This document shows positions 29,263 to 37,101 of a stretch of DNA of 64,000 nt, piece after piece. The translations under genes and the position numbers were made by a program. Each line of letters starts with the position of its first letter. The first letter of the stretch is position 1. The stretch is from CAVUXJ01 sp963814975 (lineage in GTDB: Bacteria; Acidobacteriota; Vicinamibacteria; Vicinamibacterales; CAVVIG01), in assembly GCA_963814975.1 (NCBI GenBank), contig CAWFFB010000003.1:186001-250000 (forward strand), in the 5' to 3' direction. The notes under the pieces were generated by a model. That model saw only the letters and a list, made by a program, of their open reading frames with translations, did no database searches and was not told the origin of the DNA.

Positions 29263-29263
29263 G

Positions 29264-30970
29264 GTGCAACGTCCCATGGCTCATCGGCCGAAAGCCCGGC
29301 GCCATCGCAGCCTTGCCGTCCAGGCGTTGCGGCGGCGTCTGCAGGAAGCGGAGGACACCCTCGCGGCGATTCGAGAAGGACACGTCGATGCCCTGGTAAT
29401 GCGCGCCGGGCACGACGAGCAGGTGTACACCCTGCGAAGCGCCGATCAGCCTTACCGGTTGATGGTCGAGCAGATGCACGAAGGCGCAGTGACCCTTGGG
29501 TCGGACGGGGCGATCCTGTACTGTAACGTCCGGTTTGCCGAGATTCTCGGCTCGTCGTGCGAAGCCCTCACGGGACAGCGATTCCAGGAACTGCTGAACG
29601 ACGGCGATCGGGCCAGGTTCGTGGCAGTGCTGCAGCAAGGCACCTTTCGAGACGAGTTCCAGATCGTAGGATCGGGCGGATTGGTCATCCCGGTGCAGCT
29701 GTCCGCCACGGCATTGATGATCGACGATCTCAGGACGACGGCGGTGGTGATGAGCGACCTGACGCAGGAGCGGAGCGAGCGCGCGTTGCGTGAATCGAAC
29801 CGCCTGAAGGACGAGTTCCTGGCGACGCTGTCGCACGAGCTGCGGACGCCGTTGAACGTCATCCTGGGCTGGACCCACATGTTGCGGACCGACCGCCTCG
29901 AAGAGCGCGCGACCAGGCGCGCCCTGGAGCTGATCGATCGCAACGCGAAGGCGCAGTCCCAGATCGTCAACGATCTCGTCGATATGTCCAGGATGTTCAC
30001 GGGGAAGATGCGGCTGGATCCTCAACACACCCCGCTGGTGCCGCTGCTGCAGGCGGCGGTCGATGCCGTGCGTCCGTCAGCCAAGGTGAAGAACATCAAC
30101 ATCGGTTTCAACGATCGAGCCCGGGGCGCCTCGGTGTTCGGCGATCCCACGAGGCTGCAGCAGGTTGTCTGGAACCTGTTGACCAACGCCGTCAAGTTCA
30201 CGCCGCCGGGTGGCCGTATTCGCGTTACCGCCAGCAGGACGGGGGACAACCTGCGTATCGAGGTCGCCGATACGGGTATGGGAATCGACCCTGCATTCGT
30301 GCCTCACGTCTTCGATCGCTTCCGGCAGGCAGAGAGCGGGACGACCCGCACGTTCGGTGGCCTGGGCCTCGGTCTGGCGATTGTGAAGGACCTCGTTCAC
30401 CTCCATGGTGGAACAGTCGAGGCGAGCAGCGCGGGCGCGGGGAAGGGTGCGAAGTTTGCCGTCGTGCTGCCAGCGGGCAAGTCGCAGGAGGAGGTGCCGC
30501 CGCGAGCCCGGAAGCCCGCCGCCCGCCGGCTCACGAAGGACACGCGCGTGCTCGTCGTCGAGGACCACGGCGACAGCCGCGAGCTGGCCGTCCGGATTAT
30601 CGAATCAGCTGGAGCGTCAGCCGTTGCCGTGGCGAGCGCCGCAGAGGCGCTCGCCACGCTCGAGTCGAAACGGTTTTCGGTCGTGGTCGCGGATATCGGC
30701 CTGCCCGATCAGGATGGATTTTCCCTCCTACGCCATTTACGCGGGCATCGGCTGGAGCGACTCCGCACGGTACCGGTGATTGCAGTCACCGCGTACGTCT
30801 CCGCCAGCGACAGGGCACGCGCGCTGTCGATGGGGTTCCACCAGCATGTCGCCAAGCCCGCCGATCCAGTCACGCTGATTGATGCCATCGCCCGCGCGGT
30901 CGCGAGCCGTTCGCCTGGGACGTCTGCCGCCCCACCAGCCGTTCCTTCTTCGCGCGGGGCCAACGTTTGA
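29264..30970 (+). CDS. PAS-domain hybrid sensor histidine kinase with receiver
   Basis: GTG 29264 begins one base after the kaiB2 stop; ATG 29276 is the alternative. The order is: short coiled N-terminus (20-45), PAS domain (about 65-170, YRLMVEQMHEGAVTLGSDGAIL), HisKA with His191 (SHELRTPLN), HATPase with N304/N308 (WNLLTNAVKFT), DTGMGI and GGLGLGLAIV, then a linker and a receiver (about 425-545) with Asp477 as phospho-acceptor and Lys531. There are no membrane segments, so it is cytoplasmic, as in other kai-linked kinases. By operon position it is the likely input or output partner of KaiC/KaiB. No output DNA-binding protein is adjacent, so phosphate transfer to another regulator is expected. 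Confidence 0.93.
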   Translation: MQRPMAHRPKARRHRSLAVQALRRRLQEAEDTLAAIREGHVDALVMRAGHDEQVYTLRSADQPYRLMVEQMHEGAVTLGSDGAILYCNVRFAEILGSSCEALTGQRFQELLNDGDRARFVAVLQQGTFRDEFQIVGSGGLVIPVQLSATALMIDDLRTTAVVMSDLTQERSERALRESNRLKDEFLATLSHELRTPLNVILGWTHMLRTDRLEERATRRALELIDRNAKAQSQIVNDLVDMSRMFTGKMRLDPQHTPLVPLLQAAVDAVRPSAKVKNINIGFNDRARGASVFGDPTRLQQVVWNLLTNAVKFTPPGGRIRVTASRTGDNLRIEVADTGMGIDPAFVPHVFDRFRQAESGTTRTFGGLGLGLAIVKDLVHLHGGTVEASSAGAGKGAKFAVVLPAGKSQEEVPPRARKPAARRLTKDTRVLVVEDHGDSRELAVRIIESAGASAVAVASAAEALATLESKRFSVVVADIGLPDQDGFSLLRHLRGHRLERLRTVPVIAVTAYVSASDRARALSMGFHQHVAKPADPVTLIDAIARAVASRSPGTSAAPPAVPSSRGANV

Positions 30971-31163
30971 GCTCGTGCTCGCGTTTCAGCGCCTCCCCTC
31001 GCGACTCGTACGCTTCCGAGTAGACGAGACGCACCGGGCGACGACCTGCCGTGTACCGGGCCCCACGGCCATGATTGTGGACGTTCTCGCGCCGGCATGG
31101 GTCGCGGGCGTACCCCGTATAGAGCGTACCGTCGGCGCAGCGGACGATGTAGACGAAATGCAC
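30870..31163 (-). CDS. GIY-YIG family endonuclease-like protein
   Basis: 97 residues with the GIY-YIG core: FVYIVRCADGTLYTGY, R in DPCRRENVHNHG, GARYTAGRRPVRLVYSE and EALKREHELKRWPRAKK. This small UPF0213-like form is complete. Its last 34 codons overlap the 3' end of the histidine kinase on the other strand by 101 bases. Members are presumed DNA-repair or housekeeping nucleases; no neighbour suggests a mobile intron. Confidence 0.88.
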   Translation of the reverse strand: MHFVYIVRCADGTLYTGYARDPCRRENVHNHGRGARYTAGRRPVRLVYSEAYESRGEALKREHELKRWPRAKKERLVGRQTSQANGSRPRGRWHQSA

Positions 31164-31394
31164 CTGGTGGCCTGTATCCGCTGATCAACTACCGGCTTCC
31201 GGGGATCCCGGCTGGCGGCGTTGCTCCTTTCTTACATGCTCCCGGTATCCTCGGAGCATGGCGCCCGGATAAAGGCGTGACGACCGAGAATACCGCTGGG
31301 CGCCTTGACGCAGACTGTGGCGTGGTCTACCGTTGTTGGTATCCTAGCAAATCCCGCTCGTGTCCTATTACTAGACCGTCTCGAGAGGAGCTTT

Positions 31395-32192
31395 ATGAGG
31401 CTGCGGTTCGCCGGTGCCCTGAGCCTGGCGGTGGCGTTGTCGCTGAATCAAATACCCGCTGGCGCCCAGGCCGCTCGCGGAGGCGTGCAGGCGTCGCCAG
31501 CCCCGGCCATTCCACGCGCACGTGATGGCAAACCCGACCTGTCGGGGATCTGGCAGGCGTCGATGAGCGCGGCGAACTACGATATCCTGCCGCACTCCGC
31601 CAGCAAGGAGGGTCCCGCCGGCCAGGGGATTGTCGAGGGCGACGAGATCCCTTACCGACCAGAGGCGCTCAAGAAAAAGCAGGAGAACTACGCCAATCGC
31701 CACACGCTGGACACCGAAGCGAACTGTTACCTGCCGGGCGTGCCGCGGATCACATACATGCCCTTCCCGTTCCAGATTATTCAATTGCCGGGGCAGACCA
31801 CGATTCTGTACCAGTACGTGCACGCGACCCGCTATATCTACACGAACGGGACCCCTCATCCTCCGGGGCCGATCGAGTGGTGGATGGGGGATTCGCGCGG
31901 CCGCTGGGAGGGGGATACGTTCGTTGTCGACGTGACCCACTTCGGCGATCGAACCTGGTTCGACAGGGCCGGCAACCATCACAGTGACGCCCTGCACGTC
32001 GTCGAGCGCTATACGCTTGCCGGCCCCGATCACATCAACTATGAGGCGACGATCGAAGATCCCAAGGTGTTTACGAGGCCCTGGAAGATGCGGCTGGTCC
32101 TCTATCGCCACAAGGAACCGAATTTCCAGCTTCTGGACTACGATTGCTACGCGTTTCAGTGGGAACAATACTATCCATACCCCGGACGTTGA
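31395..32192 (+). CDS. Secreted protein of unknown function (paralogue pair, first)
   Basis: ATG 31395 follows GAGAGGAGC. The signal peptide ends near PAGAQA. The mature part opens GKPDLSGIWQ and carries EANCYLPGVPRITYMPFPFQI, EWWMGDSRGRWEGDTFVVDVTHF, LHVVERYTLAGPDHINYEATIEDP and VFTRPWKM. This family is common in acidobacteria in many copies; I recognise the pattern but know no named domain or function. It is 265 residues long. The next gene, 22 bases downstream, is a clear paralogue, so they form an operon. Confidence 0.8.
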   Translation: MRLRFAGALSLAVALSLNQIPAGAQAARGGVQASPAPAIPRARDGKPDLSGIWQASMSAANYDILPHSASKEGPAGQGIVEGDEIPYRPEALKKKQENYANRHTLDTEANCYLPGVPRITYMPFPFQIIQLPGQTTILYQYVHATRYIYTNGTPHPPGPIEWWMGDSRGRWEGDTFVVDVTHFGDRTWFDRAGNHHSDALHVVERYTLAGPDHINYEATIEDPKVFTRPWKMRLVLYRHKEPNFQLLDYDCYAFQWEQYYPYPGR

Positions 32193-32214
32193 TCGCTGGA
32201 TAAGGAGCTTTCAG

Positions 32215-33081
32215 ATGAGACTGCACCACGTGACGCTTGCCCTCGGGATCAGTGCGGTGCTCCTGGCGAGCGCTGCCCCTGTATCCGGCCAGGGCGAGAT
32301 GACCCGGCCGAAGGCGCCTGCCGCCAAGCCGTGGCCGCCGGCGCAGACGCCGGACGGGCAGCCCGACGTGCAAGGAACCTGGCGTCCCGAGATTCCCGGC
32401 ACCCACTCACTGAACCCTGCCCAAAGCAGCGGGGCGGAATTCGAGGAGCGGGTAACAGGAAAGGGGAAGCGGAACCCGAGCAGGATCGTGGATCCGCCCA
32501 GCGGCGAGATTCCATATCAACCGTGGGCGGCTGCTCTTCAGCAGAAGCTCGCCTCTGAGTTCGAGAACGCGACCAGGCCCGAGCACATCGACACGGCAAC
32601 CCGGTGTCTGGTGCCCGGCGTGCCACGACTGTACTATTTCCCCGCATTTCGGATCATGCAGCCGGCGGGAAGCGTCGTGTTCGTATGGGACGATCACCAT
32701 GCGTATCGAGTCATCCACCTGGACGGGCGTCCGCATGTCGGGCCGGATGTGAAACTGTGGATGGGCGATGGCCGAGGCCGCTGGGAAGGGAATACGCTGG
32801 TCGTCGACACCAGGAACCTCAAGGCGAAATCACGCCTCGACGTCGTCGGTGATTTTTTCACGGACAAAGCGCATCTCGTGGAGCGGATGACGTTTGTCGA
32901 CGCCAACACGATGAATTACGAAGTCACGATCGAGGATCCGACAGTGTTTACACGGCCCTGGACCATGCGTGTCGTCCAGCGCCGGTTGCCGGACGACGAG
33001 ATGTGGGAATGGGCGTGCCACGAAGGTGAGCGCGATGCGGCCCGGTCTTTCCTGGGGACGCCAGAGGCGGAAAAACAGTAG
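32215..33081 (+). CDS. Secreted protein of unknown function (paralogue pair, second)
   Basis: ATG 32215 follows AAGGAGC. Signal peptide (MRLHHVTLALGISAVLLASAAPVSGQ), then TPDGQPDVQGTWRP, TATRCLVPGVPRLYYFPAFRI, VKLWMGDGRGRWEGNTLVVDT, HLVERMTFVDANTMNYEVTIEDP and VFTRPWTM. The motifs line up one to one with the upstream gene. There are no catalytic signatures I can name. Periplasmic or secreted. Confidence 0.8.
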   Translation: MRLHHVTLALGISAVLLASAAPVSGQGEMTRPKAPAAKPWPPAQTPDGQPDVQGTWRPEIPGTHSLNPAQSSGAEFEERVTGKGKRNPSRIVDPPSGEIPYQPWAAALQQKLASEFENATRPEHIDTATRCLVPGVPRLYYFPAFRIMQPAGSVVFVWDDHHAYRVIHLDGRPHVGPDVKLWMGDGRGRWEGNTLVVDTRNLKAKSRLDVVGDFFTDKAHLVERMTFVDANTMNYEVTIEDPTVFTRPWTMRVVQRRLPDDEMWEWACHEGERDAARSFLGTPEAEKQ

Positions 33082-33126
33082 GTTGCCGCGGGTCACCCGC
33101 CGTCACCTCGCCGGGAAGACGGACGC

Positions 33127-33681
33127 TTAGGAGGGCGACGCCGGCGTACCAGCGGAGTCCGTTGATCGCCGGCCGCCGCGGAGGGAAGTGCGCCGGTCTG
33201 GCGCCGCCGGGTTACGGCGGTCTTGCAGCGGGAGCGCCGCTCGGAAATATGAAGGCAGGGCGCGAGCCAGCCGGCCGCTGGATTCGTAGAAGGCCCCGAC
33301 CCGCTGTGCTTCCCGGGCGAGCCAAAGGTCTTGCTGATGTTCGTAGACCAGTGACCGAATCGGCCGCCGCGAGATTTCGGCCAGGTGGACCAACTGCAGT
33401 CCGTTGAAGGCCCCGAGGCGAATGTTGGTGAGGAGCCAATCGTACGGCTTCGAAATCAGGTGCCTCCTGGCGTGGAAAAAGTCGGCGACGTCGTCAATCT
33501 CGGCGACTGTCCGGACAACGTCGCGCAGACGCCGGCGCCGGGCGTCGTCTGGCTCCACGAGCAGGACGCGCTCTGAACCGGGCGGTGCCGTGCGCAGGAA
33601 CGAGTGTGACGGTAGGGTGAACTGATCCGTTCGCGGCGCTGTCTCTCCAGACGCCGTGTCGGTTTCACGTCTGCTTCTCAT
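33127..33681 (-). CDS. Degenerate response-regulator receiver (pseudo-receiver) protein
   Basis: The start at 33681 (MRSRRETD) is preferred; an upstream ATG would add 27 residues. About 35 polar residues precede a receiver-like domain: RVLLVEPDDARRRRLRDVV, a DWLLTNIRLGAFNGLQLVHLA segment and SLVYEHQQDLWLAREAQRVGA. The acidic pocket (EPDD) is kept, but the residue where the phosphorylated Asp should stand is Asn86 (LLTNIRLG), and the conserved Lys is not evident. It is therefore a phosphorylation-independent pseudo-receiver. The tail (DRRNPAAPDRRTSLRGGRR) is basic. It is divergent from the RyR-TIR genes, with a 166-base shared upstream region, and could regulate them. Confidence 0.65.
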   Translation of the reverse strand: MRSRRETDTASGETAPRTDQFTLPSHSFLRTAPPGSERVLLVEPDDARRRRLRDVVRTVAEIDDVADFFHARRHLISKPYDWLLTNIRLGAFNGLQLVHLAEISRRPIRSLVYEHQQDLWLAREAQRVGAFYESSGRLARALPSYFRAALPLQDRRNPAAPDRRTSLRGGRRSTDSAGTPASPS

Positions 33682-33847
33682 GATCGAAGCCCTCGCGTTT
33701 CCTCCAGGCGTGTGCAGAGCGTACAGCGGGGCCAAGATCGACCGCTGTACTGTTTTGCACACTTTCTGGCGCTGGATCCCCGTTAAAAACCCCCTAACGC
33801 CTTGCGCGGTAAGGCACTTACGGCGATCATCCAGAAGCGCGTGACAC

Positions 33848-34153
33848 GTGGGTCCCCCAAGCGGCTATCGACCAAAGCCTGTGGAAACGGCCGGGATCGA
33901 GCTCGACCCGAGCATCGATCCGCTGATCGAATTGCTCGCCCGGAACGTGCACGACCTTTGGGCGCAGGAACGCCTGACTCAGGGCTGGACTTACGGGCCG
34001 GCACGCGATGATTCAAGAAAGCAGCATCCCTGTCTCGTGCCGTACGAGCGGTTGCCGGAGTCGGAGAAGATCTACGATCGGCGTGTGGCCGTGGGGACGT
34101 TGAAAGCCATTGCCGCGCTCGGATACCAGGTGACGCGGAAGCGTGATGCCTAG
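33848..34153 (+). CDS. RyR-domain protein
   Basis: 101 residues from GTG 33848. Residues 30-95 are a RyR (ryanodine-receptor repeat) domain: VHDLWAQERLTQGWTYGPARDD, KQHPCLVPYERLPESEKIYDR and VAVGTLKAIAALGY. The signatures W-x-x-x-R, GW-x-YG and PY-x-x-L-x-x-x-EK-x-x-D are complete. Stand-alone bacterial RyR domains occur in nucleotide-centred conflict and signalling systems, where they are proposed to bind NAD/ADP-ribose-type ligands. The gene overlaps the TIR gene by 8 bases, so the two products are coupled. That fits a pair in which TIR makes, and RyR senses, a nucleotide; this pairing is inference. Confidence 0.88.
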   Translation: MGPPSGYRPKPVETAGIELDPSIDPLIELLARNVHDLWAQERLTQGWTYGPARDDSRKQHPCLVPYERLPESEKIYDRRVAVGTLKAIAALGYQVTRKRDA

Positions 34154-35906
34154 GCGATCAGGACAGTCGGGCGAAGCAAACCCTTCAGAATCATCGCGGA
34201 TCTTCATCAGTTATCGTCGCGATGACAGCGCAGGGCATGTTCTGGCGCTGTTGCCGGCGCTGCGGAACCACTTCGGGGATCGGATTTTCAAGGACACCGA
34301 AAGCATTCCTTTCGGCGTGGACTACCTCGAGTTCATCAAGCACGTGCTCACGACGTGCACGGTGATGCTGGCAGTCATTGGAAAGGACTGGCTGACCATC
34401 CAGGATCCAAAGCTCAAGTCGCGACGTCTGGACAATCCGGAGGATCCTTTGCGCCTGGAGGTCACAACAGCGCTCAACAACGAACGAATTCGAGTGATCC
34501 CGGTGCTTGTCAACCGCGGCGTGATGCCGAACCGCGAGGATCTCCCAGCCGATCTCGCCGGGCTTCATTTTCGCAATGCCCTGGAGCTCAGTGACGTTCG
34601 GTGGGAATCCGACGTCCAGCGGCTGATTCAGGCGATAGAAGAGGCGTCTCCCGCCCCGGCGCACAGGACCCAGGGCCCCGCTTCCCCTCCGGCGGGCCGT
34701 CTGCAGGCTACCCGAGCTGTCCTGCCTCAACTCGATCTCGAGCCTCCAATCCAGTTGATCCCGACCGATCCTGCGACCCTGACGTTTACCGGGGCGCATC
34801 ACAAGCGCCTTGCGGAAGCGTTCGAAAAAGCGTTTCCGACATATCAGGATCTGGAGATGATGGTCCGGTACCGGCTTGGATTGAATCTCGAGAGCGTAGT
34901 GGCGCGAGTGAACAAGCTGAGCTACGTGACGTTCGAGCTGGTGCGGACGCAGGTGGCTGCCGGTCTTCTGCTCCGGCTCATTGCCGCCGCACGTGCCTCG
35001 CAACCAGACAACCCGCAGCTCGCCCTCGTGTCCGAGCAGTTCGGCCTGGCCATGGCGACGCCCCGATCCGAGCTGGCGGCGATCGTCAAGAGGACCGGCG
35101 TGCCCTTCGACGTGGCGGTCTGGCGCGAGCGATTGGCAAAACGCGAGAGGTGTGTCTGCCGGATCGATGTGCGCACCAATGCAGGCACATCGCACGGCTC
35201 GGGATTCCTTGTTGGTCCCGATCTCGTTCTGACGAACCATCATGTCATCGCGCCGGCGATCCCCCGCGATGAGGGCGGGAGCGCCCCCGCGGACAAGACG
35301 GCGGATCGCTCCTCGGTGATCGTGAGATTCGACTACAAGGCGCTCGACGACGGCACGACCATACATCCCGGTTTGGAGGTGGCTCTCGCGCAGGACTGGC
35401 TGGTTGACGCCAGCCCCCACAGTCGATTCGATGTGCAGGGTCTCCCCAAGGAGGGCGTGCCCGATCCGGGCGAGCTCGATCACGCGTTGATTCGCCTGGC
35501 AACCCCGGTTGGCGAGCTGCCCGTGAGGCTGGGCGAGGTTGAACCAGGAGCGAAGGATCGGGGTTGGATTGAACTCCACAGCGAGCCCTGGCCCTTCCGG
35601 GACAACACTGCACTGTTCATCATTCAACACCCACGAAGCGCGCCGATGAAGCTCGCGCTCGATTTCGACGCCAGGATGGAAGTCAACGCCAATGCCACCC
35701 GCGTCCTCTACCAGACGAAAACCGAGGAAGGGTCGTCGGGATCGCCGTGCTTCAACCAGTCCTGGGACGTCGTGGCGCTGCACCACGCGGGCGACCCGTC
35801 GTACGAGGGGTTCTACAACCCGACGTTCAACGAGGGCATCCCGATCAGCACGATTGTCGAGCGCCTCAAGGCGCGGGATCTGACCTCCGGTCTCACGATC
35901 GTCTGA
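34146..35906 (+). CDS. TIR-EAD1-trypsin-like protease fusion, candidate defence effector
   Basis: 586 residues from ATG 34146, no signal peptide or membrane segment, frame intact. Residues 18-165 form a TIR domain (RIFISYRRDDSAGHV; FKDTESIPFGVDY; VMLAVIGKDW) with Glu105 (DPLRLEVTTAL) as the probable NADase glutamate. Residues 215-300 match effector-associated domain 1 (RLAEAFEKAFPTYQDLEMMV; ELVRTQVAAGLLLRLIAAAR; PDNPQL). Residues 335-575 are a trypsin-fold protease with His366 (GSGFLVGPDLVLTNHHV), Asp445 (ELDHALIRLA) and Ser531 (EEGSSGSPCF), an intact triad. EADs mediate homotypic assembly in bacterial NTP-dependent conflict systems. A model: TIR or EAD1 assembly activates the protease, with RyR as ligand sensor. 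The gene ends tail-to-tail with the GT4 gene (14-base overlap). Confidence 0.85.
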   Translation: MPRRSGQSGEANPSESSRIFISYRRDDSAGHVLALLPALRNHFGDRIFKDTESIPFGVDYLEFIKHVLTTCTVMLAVIGKDWLTIQDPKLKSRRLDNPEDPLRLEVTTALNNERIRVIPVLVNRGVMPNREDLPADLAGLHFRNALELSDVRWESDVQRLIQAIEEASPAPAHRTQGPASPPAGRLQATRAVLPQLDLEPPIQLIPTDPATLTFTGAHHKRLAEAFEKAFPTYQDLEMMVRYRLGLNLESVVARVNKLSYVTFELVRTQVAAGLLLRLIAAARASQPDNPQLALVSEQFGLAMATPRSELAAIVKRTGVPFDVAVWRERLAKRERCVCRIDVRTNAGTSHGSGFLVGPDLVLTNHHVIAPAIPRDEGGSAPADKTADRSSVIVRFDYKALDDGTTIHPGLEVALAQDWLVDASPHSRFDVQGLPKEGVPDPGELDHALIRLATPVGELPVRLGEVEPGAKDRGWIELHSEPWPFRDNTALFIIQHPRSAPMKLALDFDARMEVNANATRVLYQTKTEEGSSGSPCFNQSWDVVALHHAGDPSYEGFYNPTFNEGIPISTIVERLKARDLTSGLTIV

Positions 35907-37101
35907 CGCCCTCGACCGCTCGCCTGCCGCCGCCGGCGACCAACGATTCGAGAATGGCCAGGTACTCGTCCACGACCGCTTCCATACGCTGCCGTTCGCA
36001 GTACTGCAGATTGCGCAGCGCGTCCTCCCGGCGAGTGTCGGCCGGCGCATCAAGAATCCGCTCGATCCCCTGCTTGAGACTCTCCTTGTTTCGCCAGTCG
36101 AAGAAAGTCAGGCTGAGGCCTTCGGGCTCCAGCGCCCGAAACCCGGGGATGTCCGACGCCAGGATCGGAATGCCGTACATGGCGGACTGGATGGCCACGC
36201 TCGACATGCCAGTCACAGTGCCATAGGGAAGCACCGAGATCGCCGAACTCTGGAACAAAGAGGGGACCTCGGCCTCGGGCACGTACCCAAGAAACGTGAC
36301 GTAGCTGCGGCCCTCGTGAAGGCGTCGCAGATCCTCCAGGTACTGTGGCGTGTAACGCGAACTGGTCCCCCCGATGCGCAAGTGAACATCGGTCCGGCGC
36401 TCGGACAGCTCAGCGACCGCCTCAATCAGATGCTCGAGCCTCTTGCTGCTGCCGAAGTGCCCGAACGCCAGTAGCCCGTGCCGTCGCGCCGTTGGCGGCG
36501 ACATCATCGGCGTCCCAGGGGTGCCGAGCGGGACGTGCCGTACGCGGCGCAAGCCGTAGCGCCGACGCAGCAGATCGGCGTACTCGGGCCGTGGCACGCA
36601 CACCATGCTCGCAGCGCCCAGCAGCCGGGTGGCGAGATGGGCGCCCCACACGTCCAGACGGCTCGCGTCCAAACGGGTTTCCGCCAGGTCCGTAAGGCCG
36701 AGCATGTTGTGCAGGGTCACGAGGGTGACAAACCGTGCGCATCGGGCGAGAGCCGGCGCGGCGACGCCGGCGAGCCGGCTCATCTTCGTATTGCCCGACG
36801 AGGTGAGGTGCATGTTGAACCAGATGGCGTCGACGTTCAGCCGTCGCGCCTGTCGCACGATCTCGACCGGCAGACGCGTACCGCCGAACGACCAGCATCG
36901 GACGACGTCCGGCGTCGCGCGCGTCCCGATTGGCGGACCCGGCGGTCCAGACAGACGGTCTGCCAGGACGAATACCTGCTCGACCCGACCACTGAGCTTG
37001 AGGTATTTGACAAGGTGCCAGCCGTACTCGCTCAGAGGGCCCGTACTGGGCGGATAGGCGGAAACGAGCGCGAGCCGGAGCTTCCTGGTGGCCCTCTTCA
37101 A
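35893..37101 (-). CDS. GT4-type glycosyltransferase
   Basis: The likely start is TTG 37101, which overlaps the stop of the upstream OMPP1 gene (TTGA) and gives 402 residues; no ATG fits better. It has a GT-B fold: LALVSAYPPSTGPLSEYGWHL at the N-terminus, FGHFGSSKRLEHLIEAVAEL for the donor domain start, YVTFLGYVPEAEVPSLFQSSAISVLPY, and the E-x7-E-type end (SAMYGIPILASDIPGFRAL). It is probably a cytoplasmic retaining transferase for a surface polysaccharide or glycan. It is the last gene of the minus-strand operon that includes the EAD1 membrane protein. Confidence 0.85.
   Translation of the reverse strand: MKRATRKLRLALVSAYPPSTGPLSEYGWHLVKYLKLSGRVEQVFVLADRLSGPPGPPIGTRATPDVVRCWSFGGTRLPVEIVRQARRLNVDAIWFNMHLTSSGNTKMSRLAGVAAPALARCARFVTLVTLHNMLGLTDLAETRLDASRLDVWGAHLATRLLGAASMVCVPRPEYADLLRRRYGLRRVRHVPLGTPGTPMMSPPTARRHGLLAFGHFGSSKRLEHLIEAVAELSERRTDVHLRIGGTSSRYTPQYLEDLRRLHEGRSYVTFLGYVPEAEVPSLFQSSAISVLPYGTVTGMSSVAIQSAMYGIPILASDIPGFRALEPEGLSLTFFDWRNKESLKQGIERILDAPADTRREDALRNLQYCERQRMEAVVDEYLAILESLVAGGGRRAVEGVRRS

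Noticed and set aside
34191..36053. 620-codon minus-strand open frame opposite the TIR-EAD1-protease
   Set aside because: No family signatures, while the plus strand has three intact catalytic or assembly domains.
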